Positions 25,773-33,090 of a stretch of DNA of 33,091 nucleotides are shown piece by piece. Position 1 is the first letter of the stretch; each line of letters begins with the position of its first letter. The notes under the pieces are model-generated. The model searched no databases and was not told the DNA's origin. It was given only the letters and a program-made list of their open reading frames with translations. This stretch comes from Eubacteriales bacterium (lineage in GTDB: Bacteria; Bacillota; Clostridia; Peptostreptococcales; Anaerovoracaceae). The position numbers were made by a program, and so were the translations under genes. The stretch spans positions 1 through 33,091 of the forward strand of contig JAQXJR010000003.1 in assembly GCA_029009055.1 (NCBI GenBank). The letters are read 5' to 3'.

Positions 25773-26034
25773 AGTAGGTCCGTACATAATCTACTTTTGG
25801 TCGAATGAAAATGAACCCCTAGAGCCAATACATGTGCATATAGCGGAAGGCACCGCGTCATCTAACGCGACGAAAATATGGATAACGAGTACCGGGAAAG
25901 GGCTCTTGTGTAATAATATGTCGGAAATACCTGAGAGGGTATTAAGAAAGTTGATGAGGTTCGTAGAGGCTAACAGCAGAGAAATCGAGGAAAGCTGGAT
26001 AGAACATTTTGGGGAAATCAGGTATTTCTGCTAA
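25756..26034 (+). CDS. DUF4160-family small protein
   Basis: A 92-residue protein with the DUF4160 outline: MPKLYRVGPYIIYFWSNE, then EPIHVHIAEG, a short beta region with KIWIT, and a helical C-terminus (ERVLRKLMRFVEANSREIEESW). DUF4160 genes commonly occur paired with a second small gene (often DUF2442), and a toxin-antitoxin-like role has been suggested but is not established. Here the upstream partner overlaps by 17 bases. A bidirectional terminator follows. GAAGAAGGGGGA provides the ribosome site inside the upstream gene. Confidence 0.75.
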   Translation: MPKLYRVGPYIIYFWSNENEPLEPIHVHIAEGTASSNATKIWITSTGKGLLCNNMSEIPERVLRKLMRFVEANSREIEESWIEHFGEIRYFC

Positions 26035-26059
26035 AAAATGAATGTATGAGTAAAAATAT

Positions 26060-26108
26060 CGGAGCAGTCTCAATTACTATGAGCTTTGAGACTACTCCGT
26101 TTTATTTG
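26060..26108. terminator. Bidirectional terminator between the DUF4160 cassette and the EamA gene
   Basis: CGGAG-c-AGTCTCAA (26060-26073) pairs with TTGAGACT-a-CTCCG (26086-26099), interrupted by one mismatch. TTTTATTTG follows on the plus strand. The EamA stop at 26109 lies directly beside it. Confidence 0.82.
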
Positions 26109-27053
26109 TTATAGATCTTTCTGTGTTGTGGCGGAAGCCTTCATCGGCAGGTTGGAGACTATCACCGCTGTGAAGATGATCGCGCAGCCCAGGTAGCCGC
26201 GGCCGCCCAGATTCTCGTGGAGGAGCAGGGCGCCGAACAGGGCTGAGAACACGGATTCCAGGCACATGATCAGAGTGGCCTGTGTCGGCTCGGCATCTTT
26301 CTGGCCAACGATCTGGAGGGTATAGCCGACGCCGCATGACAGGATACCGCCGTAAGCTATGGCAGCCCAGGCGCCCATTATCATGCCCAGCCTCGGGTCC
26401 TCGAAGGCGAACATGCAGAAGAGGCTGATGACGCCGGAGACCAGGAACTGCAGGCAGCTGAGTTTCACCCCATCCACCCGGCTCGCGAAATGGTCTACAG
26501 CCAGGATCTGAACAGAGTATCCGATAGCGCTGAGCAGGACGGCTAAGTCGCCTCGGCCGACGCTGAGCTCGAAGCCCTTCATGCTGAGGAAATAGAAGCC
26601 GATAACACCGAGGAAGGCGCAGCCCCATGTCCTCCGGGTAACGCGCTTACCCAGGAGCACAGCGAAGAATGGCACTATGACAGTGTAAAGCGACGTGATG
26701 AAGCCGGCTTTGCCGACGTCAGTGTAATTGATTCCGTACTGCTGGAGCGAGTTTCCGGCGAAAACCGCGACGCCGCAGACGAGACCGGCTATCATTAGCT
26801 CTTTTCTTTCCTTCTTCTTATCCCGCAAAGAGACAGAGTCGGATGTGGCAGCTTGCTTTGCTTTATTCTTATCTAAAAAGTAAATGACGGGCAGGAGGAA
26901 AAAGCCCCCGAGCAGACTTCTGATCCCGTTATATGTGAATGTCCCTATGTATCCGCCCTTCTTCTGGGCCACGAAAGCTGAGCCCCAGATGAGAGCCGCT
27001 AAGAGCAGCATAAGGTCGCCCTTTATGTGATTTTGTTTAGTGTTATCGTTCAT
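26109..27053 (-). CDS. EamA/DMT-superfamily transporter
   Basis: A 314-residue integral membrane protein with ten predicted hydrophobic helices and two EamA repeats. The first opens with LMLLLAALIWGSAFVAQKKG and the second starts near residue 160 with GDLAVLLSAIGYSVQILAVDHF. Such proteins export or import small metabolites, often amino acids or nucleotides; the substrate is unknown. A Lys-rich cytoplasmic loop (KNKAKQAATSDS to KKERKE) separates helices two and three. It is divergent from cobT by 283 bases, so a role in corrinoid or precursor transport is possible but only by proximity. Confidence 0.85.
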   Translation of the reverse strand: MNDNTKQNHIKGDLMLLLAALIWGSAFVAQKKGGYIGTFTYNGIRSLLGGFFLLPVIYFLDKNKAKQAATSDSVSLRDKKKERKELMIAGLVCGVAVFAGNSLQQYGINYTDVGKAGFITSLYTVIVPFFAVLLGKRVTRRTWGCAFLGVIGFYFLSMKGFELSVGRGDLAVLLSAIGYSVQILAVDHFASRVDGVKLSCLQFLVSGVISLFCMFAFEDPRLGMIMGAWAAIAYGGILSCGVGYTLQIVGQKDAEPTQATLIMCLESVFSALFGALLLHENLGGRGYLGCAIIFTAVIVSNLPMKASATTQKDL

Positions 27054-27291
27054 ATCTAAAGTTTCCGGTCTATATGTTCCCTAGTCGTAAAATAGCTTGA
27101 AAATTCAAACATCGCTTAAATCCAAATTATACATAACATGCGGGGCGCAAACAAGGATATTTCCTAAAACATAGCGAAAAATGTCAGAAAAGCGGGCTCA
27201 GGGACGGGGCTCGGAGGGACGCGGGCAAGTAAGGCTTTGCTCAATATAAAAAAACAATTAAGATTGAGAATTTAAGCCATGACGCAAGTTT

Positions 27292-27302
27292 TGTGATAAA
27301 AT
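27292..27302 (+). promoter_or_regulatory. Extended -10 promoter of the cob cluster
   Basis: TGTGATAAAAT, a one-base variant of the elements at 7732 and 24690. No -35 of quality. The rest of the 283-bp gap holds a CTCAAT/ATTGAG inverted repeat (27240-27268) and one GCTTTGCT word. No cobalamin riboswitch was recognised. Confidence 0.5.
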
Positions 27303-27336
27303 TAACGCAAAGCTGTATCTATAGGGAGGACAGAAA

Positions 27337-28494
27337 ATGGCTAATGAATATGAAGAGCAGCTGATGGCCTTGGTCGGCCGGATCGATGAGCCGGATCATG
27401 AGGCTATGGCGGCTGCTGAGAAGAGGCAGGAGTTCCTGGCTAAGGTCCCGGGAAGTCTGGGCAGGCTGGAGGATATATCCGTTAAGATCGCCGGCATCAC
27501 AGGTAAGGTGAAGGATAACGACCTTAAGAAACAGTGCATAGCGATATTTTCCTCTGATAACGGTGTCGTTCAGGAGGGTGTGGCTTCAGCGCCTCAGAGC
27601 GTTACGTTCAGCCAGACCATAAACTTCCCACGCAGGATAACGGGCATGAGCTCCCAGGCTAAATATTTCGGTATAGACGTGCTCGACGTTAATGTAGGCG
27701 TTAAGATGGACATTCCGGAAGCTCTCTGCACGAAGGATATGGTCACAGAGGACGGACGCATAGCTCGTAAGATCGTGGACAGGAGACTGGCTGCCGGGAC
27801 TAAGAATTTCGTTAAGGAAGGCGAGTCCATGACCCGTGAGGAAGCCGCTCACGCCATGCTCATAGGTTTCGAAGCCGCTGACGCTATGAAGAAGGCGGGA
27901 ATAGAGCTCGCGGGCGTCGGTGAGATGGGTATAGGAAACACTACGACAGGGTCCATCATGATCGGAGCTATAACAGGCGTAAGCGCTGACCAGCTCGTAG
28001 GAAGAGGCGGCGGTCTGGACGACGAAGGCCTCGCTATAAAGAGGAAGGTCGTGGGAGACGCTGTAGAGCGCGTTAAGGACATGGATACTCTGGGTAAGCT
28101 TTCCGCTGCCGGCGGTTTCGACATAGCGGCTATGGCCGGATGCTACCTGGGCTGCGCTAAGAACCACATGCCTGTAGTCATAGACGGATTCATCTCTATC
28201 TCCGCGGCGGTCGTGGCTTACGAAGTCAACCCGATGGTGGCTGAGTACATGTTCGCTTCCCATAAATCCACAGAGATCGGCTACGTGGCGGCTATCGAGA
28301 AGCTCGGTCTTAAGCCTATGTTCGACCTGGGCATGAGACTGGGAGAAGGCAGCGGCTGCCCTATCGCCTTTAAGGTAATAGAAGCGGCTGAGGGCTCCAT
28401 GAGCCTGATGCTGACTCTGGAAGAGGCTGACATTAACGGCGGTTATCTGGAGCACATTAAGGAAGGACACTTCCTGGACGACCTGGATGACTAG
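27337..28494 (+). CDS. cobT: Nicotinate-nucleotide:dimethylbenzimidazole phosphoribosyltransferase
   Basis: CobT activates the lower-ligand base, making alpha-ribazole 5'-phosphate from NaMN and a benzimidazole. The 385-residue protein is of family length and shows KVPGSLGRLE, FSSDNGVVQEGVASAPQSVT, GVGEMGIGNTTT, and LGMRLGEGSGCP, which contains the expected catalytic Glu. GGGAGG lies eight bases before the ATG. It is first in a same-strand run cobT-cobU-cobS-cobU2-cobC whose gaps (88-174 bp) are long for an operon. A GC-rich hairpin after cobT may attenuate the downstream genes. Confidence 0.94.
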   Translation: MANEYEEQLMALVGRIDEPDHEAMAAAEKRQEFLAKVPGSLGRLEDISVKIAGITGKVKDNDLKKQCIAIFSSDNGVVQEGVASAPQSVTFSQTINFPRRITGMSSQAKYFGIDVLDVNVGVKMDIPEALCTKDMVTEDGRIARKIVDRRLAAGTKNFVKEGESMTREEAAHAMLIGFEAADAMKKAGIELAGVGEMGIGNTTTGSIMIGAITGVSADQLVGRGGGLDDEGLAIKRKVVGDAVERVKDMDTLGKLSAAGGFDIAAMAGCYLGCAKNHMPVVIDGFISISAAVVAYEVNPMVAEYMFASHKSTEIGYVAAIEKLGLKPMFDLGMRLGEGSGCPIAFKVIEAAEGSMSLMLTLEEADINGGYLEHIKEGHFLDDLDD

Positions 28495-28519
28495 GCGGTA
28501 AAATAATATAGAAAATCTG

Positions 28520-28545
28520 CAGGGCTCCGTGGTTTCGGGGCCCTG
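28520..28545 (+). terminator. Hairpin between cobT and cobU, attenuator-like
   Basis: CAGGGCTCC (28520-28528) pairs with GGGGCCCTG (28537-28545), with one T-G pair, around an eight-base loop. Only three T follow a few bases later, so termination would be partial. Confidence 0.5.
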
Positions 28546-28582
28546 TGCCGTTTAAGTCTAACTGGTTCAGGAGTTACGGATC

Positions 28583-29131
28583 ATGAATATATTTATAAGC
28601 GGGGGCTGTAAGAACGGGAAGTCCATGAGGGCTCAGGAGCTGGCCCGCGACGTGTCTATAGAGCAAAGCGTCCCTTTATATTACATAGCGACTATGATCC
28701 CAGCCGACGATGAGGACAGGCTGAGGATAAAGAGGCACCTTCAGGCGAGAGACGGCTGGGGCTTCGAGACTGTGGAGCAGCCTCTCGACCTTTGCGGATT
28801 GCTGGATAAGCCGGGAGTGGACCCGAAGGGAGCCTTCCTGCTCGACAGCGTGACGGCTCTCCTATCTAACGAGATGTTCAGGTACGACGGGACCTACGAT
28901 AAGGACGCGGGTAAGAGAGTGGCGGACGATCTGGTCAGGTTCGCCGAGAGCACGGGGAATTCAGTTTTCGTGTCGGATTATATCTATTCTGACGCCAGGA
29001 TATTCGATGATTACACGGAGAATTACCGGAGGAGCCTGGCTTACTGCGACCGGGCGCTGGCTAAGGTCTGCCCGAGCGTCATAGAGACATCGTTCGGGAA
29101 TTTTAAGGAACTGAAACTGGGGCGCGCTTGA
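28583..29131 (+). CDS. cobU: Adenosylcobinamide kinase / adenosylcobinamide-phosphate guanylyltransferase (full-length copy)
   Basis: CobU phosphorylates adenosylcobinamide and then transfers GMP to it. The 182-residue protein has the P-loop GGCKNGKS (residues 7-14), YIATM, then RIKRHLQARDGW with His52 at the position of the guanylylated His of enteric CobU, and the LLDSVTALLSN segment. The C-terminal region that normally reads NEVG-GIVP is diverged here (VSDYIYSDARIF). AGGAG lies 11 bases before the ATG. A second, shorter CobU-like gene lies downstream with the opposite pattern of conservation. Confidence 0.87.
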   Translation: MNIFISGGCKNGKSMRAQELARDVSIEQSVPLYYIATMIPADDEDRLRIKRHLQARDGWGFETVEQPLDLCGLLDKPGVDPKGAFLLDSVTALLSNEMFRYDGTYDKDAGKRVADDLVRFAESTGNSVFVSDYIYSDARIFDDYTENYRRSLAYCDRALAKVCPSVIETSFGNFKELKLGRA

Positions 29132-29278
29132 GCCCGCGGCCGGGGCTGAGCTCGGAGGGAACTAAAGCCCGGAGGGAGCTCGGCCGGAAGGGCTTTGCTG
29201 TGTGAATGGAAGTCGAGGCTCAGGCTCAGGCGGGTCAGCTTGCGGCTCAGGTGAATATCAAAGAATCGAGGAGAACAA

Positions 29279-30100
29279 TTGAAATTTATTACCGGATTTT
29301 TCATGGCGTGGGGGAATTTCATCACTCTGCCATGCCCGTATAAGAAGTGGGATAACAGCCTGAAGAACATGATGCTGGCTTTTCTGCCGTCTGTGGGGGC
29401 GGTCGTGGGCCTACTCTGGGTAGCTATCATCTGGCTGCTGGGTGACGTGCTGCGGCTTCCGGAGATGCTGCTGGCTGTCGTGGCTGAGTTCTACATATTC
29501 TATGTCCACGGCTTCATGCATCTGGACGGTTTCATGGACAGCACGGACGCGATCATGTCGAGGAGACCGCTGGAGGACAGGCAGAGGATAATGAAGGATT
29601 CTAATGTAGGGTCTTTCGCGGTCGTCATGGTCGCTTTCCTTCTCATAGCATGGTTTGCGGCTCTGACGACATATTTCCGGGGCGGCGAGTATTTTCTGGG
29701 GTCTATATTCCTGATCCCGGTCATCAGCAGGTGCCTGTCGGGCGGCTTCGTCCTGACGTATAAACCGATAGGGCACAGCCAGTACGTAGAGGATTCTAAG
29801 GACCCGGACCGTTGGAAATACAGGACTGGCCTCATAATCCAGATGGTCATATATTTCGCCTTAGCGGCTTCGGCTTCTGTCATAGCTAATAATGGCTATC
29901 TCATAACGGAGGACGTGGTGATAATGGCTGTCATGACTGTCGTGGAGGCTTTAGCGGCTTACGTGGCCTGCTCTCACGGAAGGAAGCAGCTGGGCGGTAT
30001 CTCGGGCGACATAGCCGGCTACACCATCGTCTGGGCTGAGCTCGTCGGCATAATGACTCTGGTGATTTTAAAATCGACGGGAGTAATGTCGAACCTGTAA
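29279..30100 (+). CDS. cobS: Adenosylcobinamide-GDP ribazoletransferase (cobalamin-5'-phosphate synthase)
   Basis: CobS joins GDP-cobinamide to alpha-ribazole (phosphate), completing the nucleotide loop in the membrane. The 273-residue polytopic protein has the family motifs NFITLPCP, HGFMHLDGFMDSTDAIMS with acidic metal-binding residues, RIMKDSNVGSF, and GGISGDIAGYTIVWAE near the C-terminus. The start is TTG at 29279 with GAGGAG five to six bases upstream; starting at a later ATG would remove the conserved N-terminus. The 147-bp gap before it contains one GCTTTGCT word and GGCTCAGG-type short repeats. Confidence 0.92.
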   Translation: MKFITGFFMAWGNFITLPCPYKKWDNSLKNMMLAFLPSVGAVVGLLWVAIIWLLGDVLRLPEMLLAVVAEFYIFYVHGFMHLDGFMDSTDAIMSRRPLEDRQRIMKDSNVGSFAVVMVAFLLIAWFAALTTYFRGGEYFLGSIFLIPVISRCLSGGFVLTYKPIGHSQYVEDSKDPDRWKYRTGLIIQMVIYFALAASASVIANNGYLITEDVVIMAVMTVVEALAAYVACSHGRKQLGGISGDIAGYTIVWAELVGIMTLVILKSTGVMSNL

Positions 30101-30157
30101 TGTGTTGGAACTGCTGGGTTTAGGCCTTGCGACACAGTGGTTTAGCGGCAAATCGTA

Positions 30158-30192
30158 TTGCGGTATGGCGCTTTGCGGTGCCTTGCGGTATG
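30158..30192 (+). repeat. Three TTGCGGT repeats upstream of the short cobU copy
   Basis: TTGCGGTATG at 30158-30167 and 30183-30192 flank TTGCGGTG at 30173-30180. Spacings of 15 and 10 bases are irregular. They lie in the 174-bp gap between cobS and the next gene. Confidence 0.5.
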
Positions 30193-30274
30193 CCGGGCTT
30201 TAAGGCATGTAATGGAGAAGGCAAGGGCTGCTTTGCTGGGTGAGAATTCGCGTGATGAGAAGCGGAGGAGAATT

Positions 30275-30670
30275 ATGATTTTGATCACAGGAGGAGCGTA
30301 TCAGGGGAAGCTCGATTACGCTAAGGAGATCTTGGGCGCCGGGGACGAGGACGTGTTCACGTGCGGCGCGGACGATATGAGGATAGATTTCGATAAGAAG
30401 ATCATAGACGGCGTGGACCAGTTCGTGCTGGCATGTGTGCGCGCGGGCGCGGATCCGGAGGCTGAGGCAGCGAAGGTCCTGCCGCTGCTTCAGGATAAGG
30501 TCGTGACCTGCACGGACATATCGCAAGGGGTCGTTCCGATGGATAAGACTGAGCGGGCCTGGCGCGAGGGGACCGGACGTTTCGTGACGGCTCTCGGGCG
30601 TCACGCTGATAAGGTCGTGAGGATGTTCTGCGGCATCCCTGAAGTAGTTAAGGATACAGCAAAGGCGTAG
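30275..30670 (+). CDS. Shortened CobU-like protein
   Basis: A 131-residue relative of CobU. The N-terminus MILITGGAYQGKLDYA keeps the P-loop Gly-Lys (Lys12) but has Leu13 where CobU has Ser. The middle of CobU, including the guanylyl-accepting His in RI..H...R, is absent. The C-terminal half is better preserved than in the full-length copy: TDISQGVVPMD, ERAWREGTGRF, ADKVVRMFCGIP-VVK. AGGAG four bases before the ATG at 30275 decides the start; the longer frame runs through repeats. Inference: one of the two CobU activities, or a partner subunit of the 28583 product. It could also be a decaying paralogue, though the frame is intact. Confidence 0.72.
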   Translation: MILITGGAYQGKLDYAKEILGAGDEDVFTCGADDMRIDFDKKIIDGVDQFVLACVRAGADPEAEAAKVLPLLQDKVVTCTDISQGVVPMDKTERAWREGTGRFVTALGRHADKVVRMFCGIPEVVKDTAKA

Positions 30671-30823
30671 GCTGGCGCTTTCGGCTCTGCCGCCGCGGCA
30701 CCGTGGCGCCTTTCGCTGGTGATGTTTCAGTGCGCCGCGGTAAAGCGCTGATGGATCACCGCGCAAAAGTTAGGCTGCCGGCAGAATAATGCGCGTTTTA
30801 TTTGCTAGAGAATTGAGGTCAGA

Positions 30824-32494
30824 ATGGCATCCAGGATAATCCTTATCAGGCACGGGACCACAGAGGGGAACGCTAAGCACTGGTTTTACGGGGCTTTAGA
30901 CGTGAACCTCCTGAGCCAAGGGGTCCAAACGATAAAAAAATATAAGAAGCAGGGCATATACCCTGAGGTGCCGCCTTGGGCCAGCTTCCACACGACGGGG
31001 CTTAAGAGGACGGCCCAGACGCTGGAGCTGATATATGGGGACCGTAAGTATGACGAGATACCGGAGCTCCAGGAGATCCACTTCGGCGAGGCTGAGGGTA
31101 AGACGTTCGAGGAGCTTAAGGCTTTCCCGGAGTTCGAGGCCTGGGCTAATGACGTGGATGGCGACGCTAAGTTCCCGGGCGCTGAGTCGGCGAACGAGTT
31201 TCGGGCGCGGGTGAAGCGGGGGACTGAGATCCTGCTGGATAAGCACGCGCTGAACGAGTGGTCTCACAGGCATGGCGGCAGGGATTCCGTGGACGTCATG
31301 GTTTGCCACGGAGGGGTCATCTCGGCAATTATGGATGATTTCTTCCCGGAGGTGGCTGGGACCATGTGGGACTGGATTCCGGAGCCGGGCTGCGGCTACG
31401 TGGTGGAGTTCGCGAACGGGAAGCCATACATGTATACAAAGATCGGGACCATCAAACGGTTGAGTTTCAATGTGGACGGCTTCGCGGTAGGCTCATCGGG
31501 CCAGTCTAATCAACCGGTTCAAACGGCTCAGTCAGCCCAGACAGCTAAGTCAGACCAGTCAGTTCAGTCGGCTCGGGCGATTCGTGGGCGCTTCAACGAA
31601 TTAGCGCGGCAATGCGTTAAAAGGCTCTACACCTTATTCGATTACACGATCGGGGTTTTCGATGAGAGCCTGTTCCGGCGGTCTTTGGCCTACAGGTTCG
31701 ACAGGGACTCTTATAAGATCTCGGCTGTCGTGGTGCCGCGCGAGGGTGAGTCGAAAGAGAAACTTAGAAAGAGGATCGCGTGGTCGCTTTGCAAAGGGAA
31801 GGTCAGGTATTTCGATTTCATCTCTATAGCTGTGGACGATGGCACGACTGCGACTGTGGATGAATCGCAATTATGCGATGTATTGGACGCGTTGAAATCA
31901 CAAGGGTTGGCGCGTCAGGGCGGAGTGGCTTGGCGGGGGACGCCTGAGGGTCTCGAGCTTTTCCTGGCAAAGCACATTAACGTGGATTTCGTAAAATTTC
32001 CGGTGAATTACCTGGATGAATACGCGGACGGCGGGCTTTCGACCAGGCTTTGCGACGCGGCGAGGAAATATTATAAGCCGGGGCTCCTGACGGCGCCGCT
32101 TAAGGACGGACTGCTGGCGGATCCTGGTGATGAGGCGCTCGAGGCTTTGCATTCTCTGGATGACGAGCTTCTGGAGCGGCCGGAAGACCTGGACAGATGG
32201 CAGAAACTAAGGGAGGCTCGTGGGGTCAGGTCTGGCGCTAGGTCGCGTAAGTCTGGCGTTAGATCTCGTGAGTCCGGGGTTTTGCGGCCGGTGAACGCGC
32301 CTGTTTCATGGGCTTTCCGCTATGCCATGGGCGCCAGGTTCGCAATTTCAGTGGTCTGTGGTGTTTCAAGCGCCGCGCACGCTGTGGAGGACATGAACGC
32401 GGCGGATGCTTTCATGCCGCTCACGAAGGTGGAACTTAAGGTGCTGGAAGAAGCCGCGGGGAAGATCGCAGCCAGGGATAGGATAAGGAAGTAG
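30824..32494 (+). CDS. cobC: Alpha-ribazole phosphatase (CobC-like) fused to a degenerate aldo/keto-reductase domain
   Basis: Residues 1-215 are a histidine phosphatase: LIRHGTTEGN with the phospho-accepting His10, EIHFGEAEG, and VCHGGVI with His162. In a cob cluster this fits removal of the 5'-phosphate from ribazole or cobalamin phosphate. A Gln/Ser/Thr-rich linker (about 224-256) leads to a 300-residue extension whose segments follow an aldo/keto-reductase barrel in order: LFDYTIGVFDES, YFDFISIA, ALKSQGLARQGGVAW, VDFVKFPVNYLDE, GLLTAPLKDGLLA, and SWAFRYAMG-VVCGVSSAAHAVED. Of the AKR tetrad only Asp273 remains; the Tyr, Lys and His positions appear as Val278, Val303 and Ala336. An RSG/RSRES-repeat linker interrupts the barrel near 465-490. 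GAGG six bases upstream supports the ATG. Confidence 0.82.
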   Translation: MASRIILIRHGTTEGNAKHWFYGALDVNLLSQGVQTIKKYKKQGIYPEVPPWASFHTTGLKRTAQTLELIYGDRKYDEIPELQEIHFGEAEGKTFEELKAFPEFEAWANDVDGDAKFPGAESANEFRARVKRGTEILLDKHALNEWSHRHGGRDSVDVMVCHGGVISAIMDDFFPEVAGTMWDWIPEPGCGYVVEFANGKPYMYTKIGTIKRLSFNVDGFAVGSSGQSNQPVQTAQSAQTAKSDQSVQSARAIRGRFNELARQCVKRLYTLFDYTIGVFDESLFRRSLAYRFDRDSYKISAVVVPREGESKEKLRKRIAWSLCKGKVRYFDFISIAVDDGTTATVDESQLCDVLDALKSQGLARQGGVAWRGTPEGLELFLAKHINVDFVKFPVNYLDEYADGGLSTRLCDAARKYYKPGLLTAPLKDGLLADPGDEALEALHSLDDELLERPEDLDRWQKLREARGVRSGARSRKSGVRSRESGVLRPVNAPVSWAFRYAMGARFAISVVCGVSSAAHAVEDMNAADAFMPLTKVELKVLEEAAGKIAARDRIRK

Positions 32495-32534
32495 TAGGAT
32501 CGTACAAATTCCATAAATTCACTCGAATTATTTT

Positions 32535-33090
32535 GGTTCATCACGGATTTCTGGGTGGTGAAAAATTGAATAGACCTCAAGTCGTAGACTTATAGGTTTG
32601 TGACATTTTTCGTGTCGAGCTGCTCTGGATTTACAATTTATGATAAAATCTCGAAAATCAGGGAATTTATTTACAAAAATCCAAGTTCGAGGCAGGGCTC
32701 ACTCGCCATCCGGAGTCCTTCTCCAGTAAAAATGAATGTAATGTCTTGGCTCAAACACAATGCAAGCGCTGTAGTGCCTATATTGTGTTGGCTTTCACAC
32801 AAGTCCACCAGCAAAGCCACGCCGCAAACACACGTCCAGCTTCTTCCAGTCTTCTTTTGTAAATTTTCCCTTTCAAATCACCAAATAAGTCATAAAATGT
32901 AAATATTCATGTCCATCCGCCGATATTTATCACAAGACAGCTCTTCATCACAGACTAACAGCTTTCGAGATGGTATCAATATAGTAAGCTTCCTTCACAA
33001 ACTATGGCTGCACCGGCACAACCCAAATACCAGCAAACAACTAAAACAGGAGGACAGCTTTCGCTATCCCCCAGAAATCCGTGAAGAACC
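32535..33090. mobile_element. Candidate MITE or deleted insertion sequence bounded by 21-bp inverted repeats
   Basis: From 32535 the plus strand reads GGTTC-a-TCACGGATTTCTGGG; from 33090 the minus strand reads the same with one mismatch (20 of 21). GG at the outer ends and the GGTTCTTC start recall ISL3-type ends, not verified. The 556 bp between are AT-richer than the rest, carry CAAG/CTTG at normal frequency, and contain no convincing gene. Minus-strand fragments such as YDLFGDLKGKIYKRRLEEAG are broken by stops and look like a decayed frame. The window ends one base after the right repeat, so target duplication cannot be checked. The whole stretch 32495-33091 has no other feature that I can support. 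Confidence 0.5.

Noticed and set aside
26092-26628. Minus-strand Arg/Pro-rich frame overlapping the EamA gene
   Set aside because: Same strand, different frame; the composition is typical of an out-of-frame translation, while the EamA frame has ten helices.
27586-28470. Long minus-strand open frame opposite cobT
   Set aside because: The plus strand encodes an unmistakable CobT with a ribosome site; the antisense frame has no recognisable motif.
30101-30274. N-terminal extension of the short CobU-like gene from 30158
   Set aside because: It would translate the TTGCGGT repeats and move the P-loop away from its N-terminal position in CobU; the AGGAG before 30275 is decisive.
32600-32902. 100-residue plus-strand open frame in the terminal AT-rich segment
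   Set aside because: No ribosome site, no recognisable domain, and it lies inside the inverted-repeat-bounded segment, where the other strand shows equally good broken frames.
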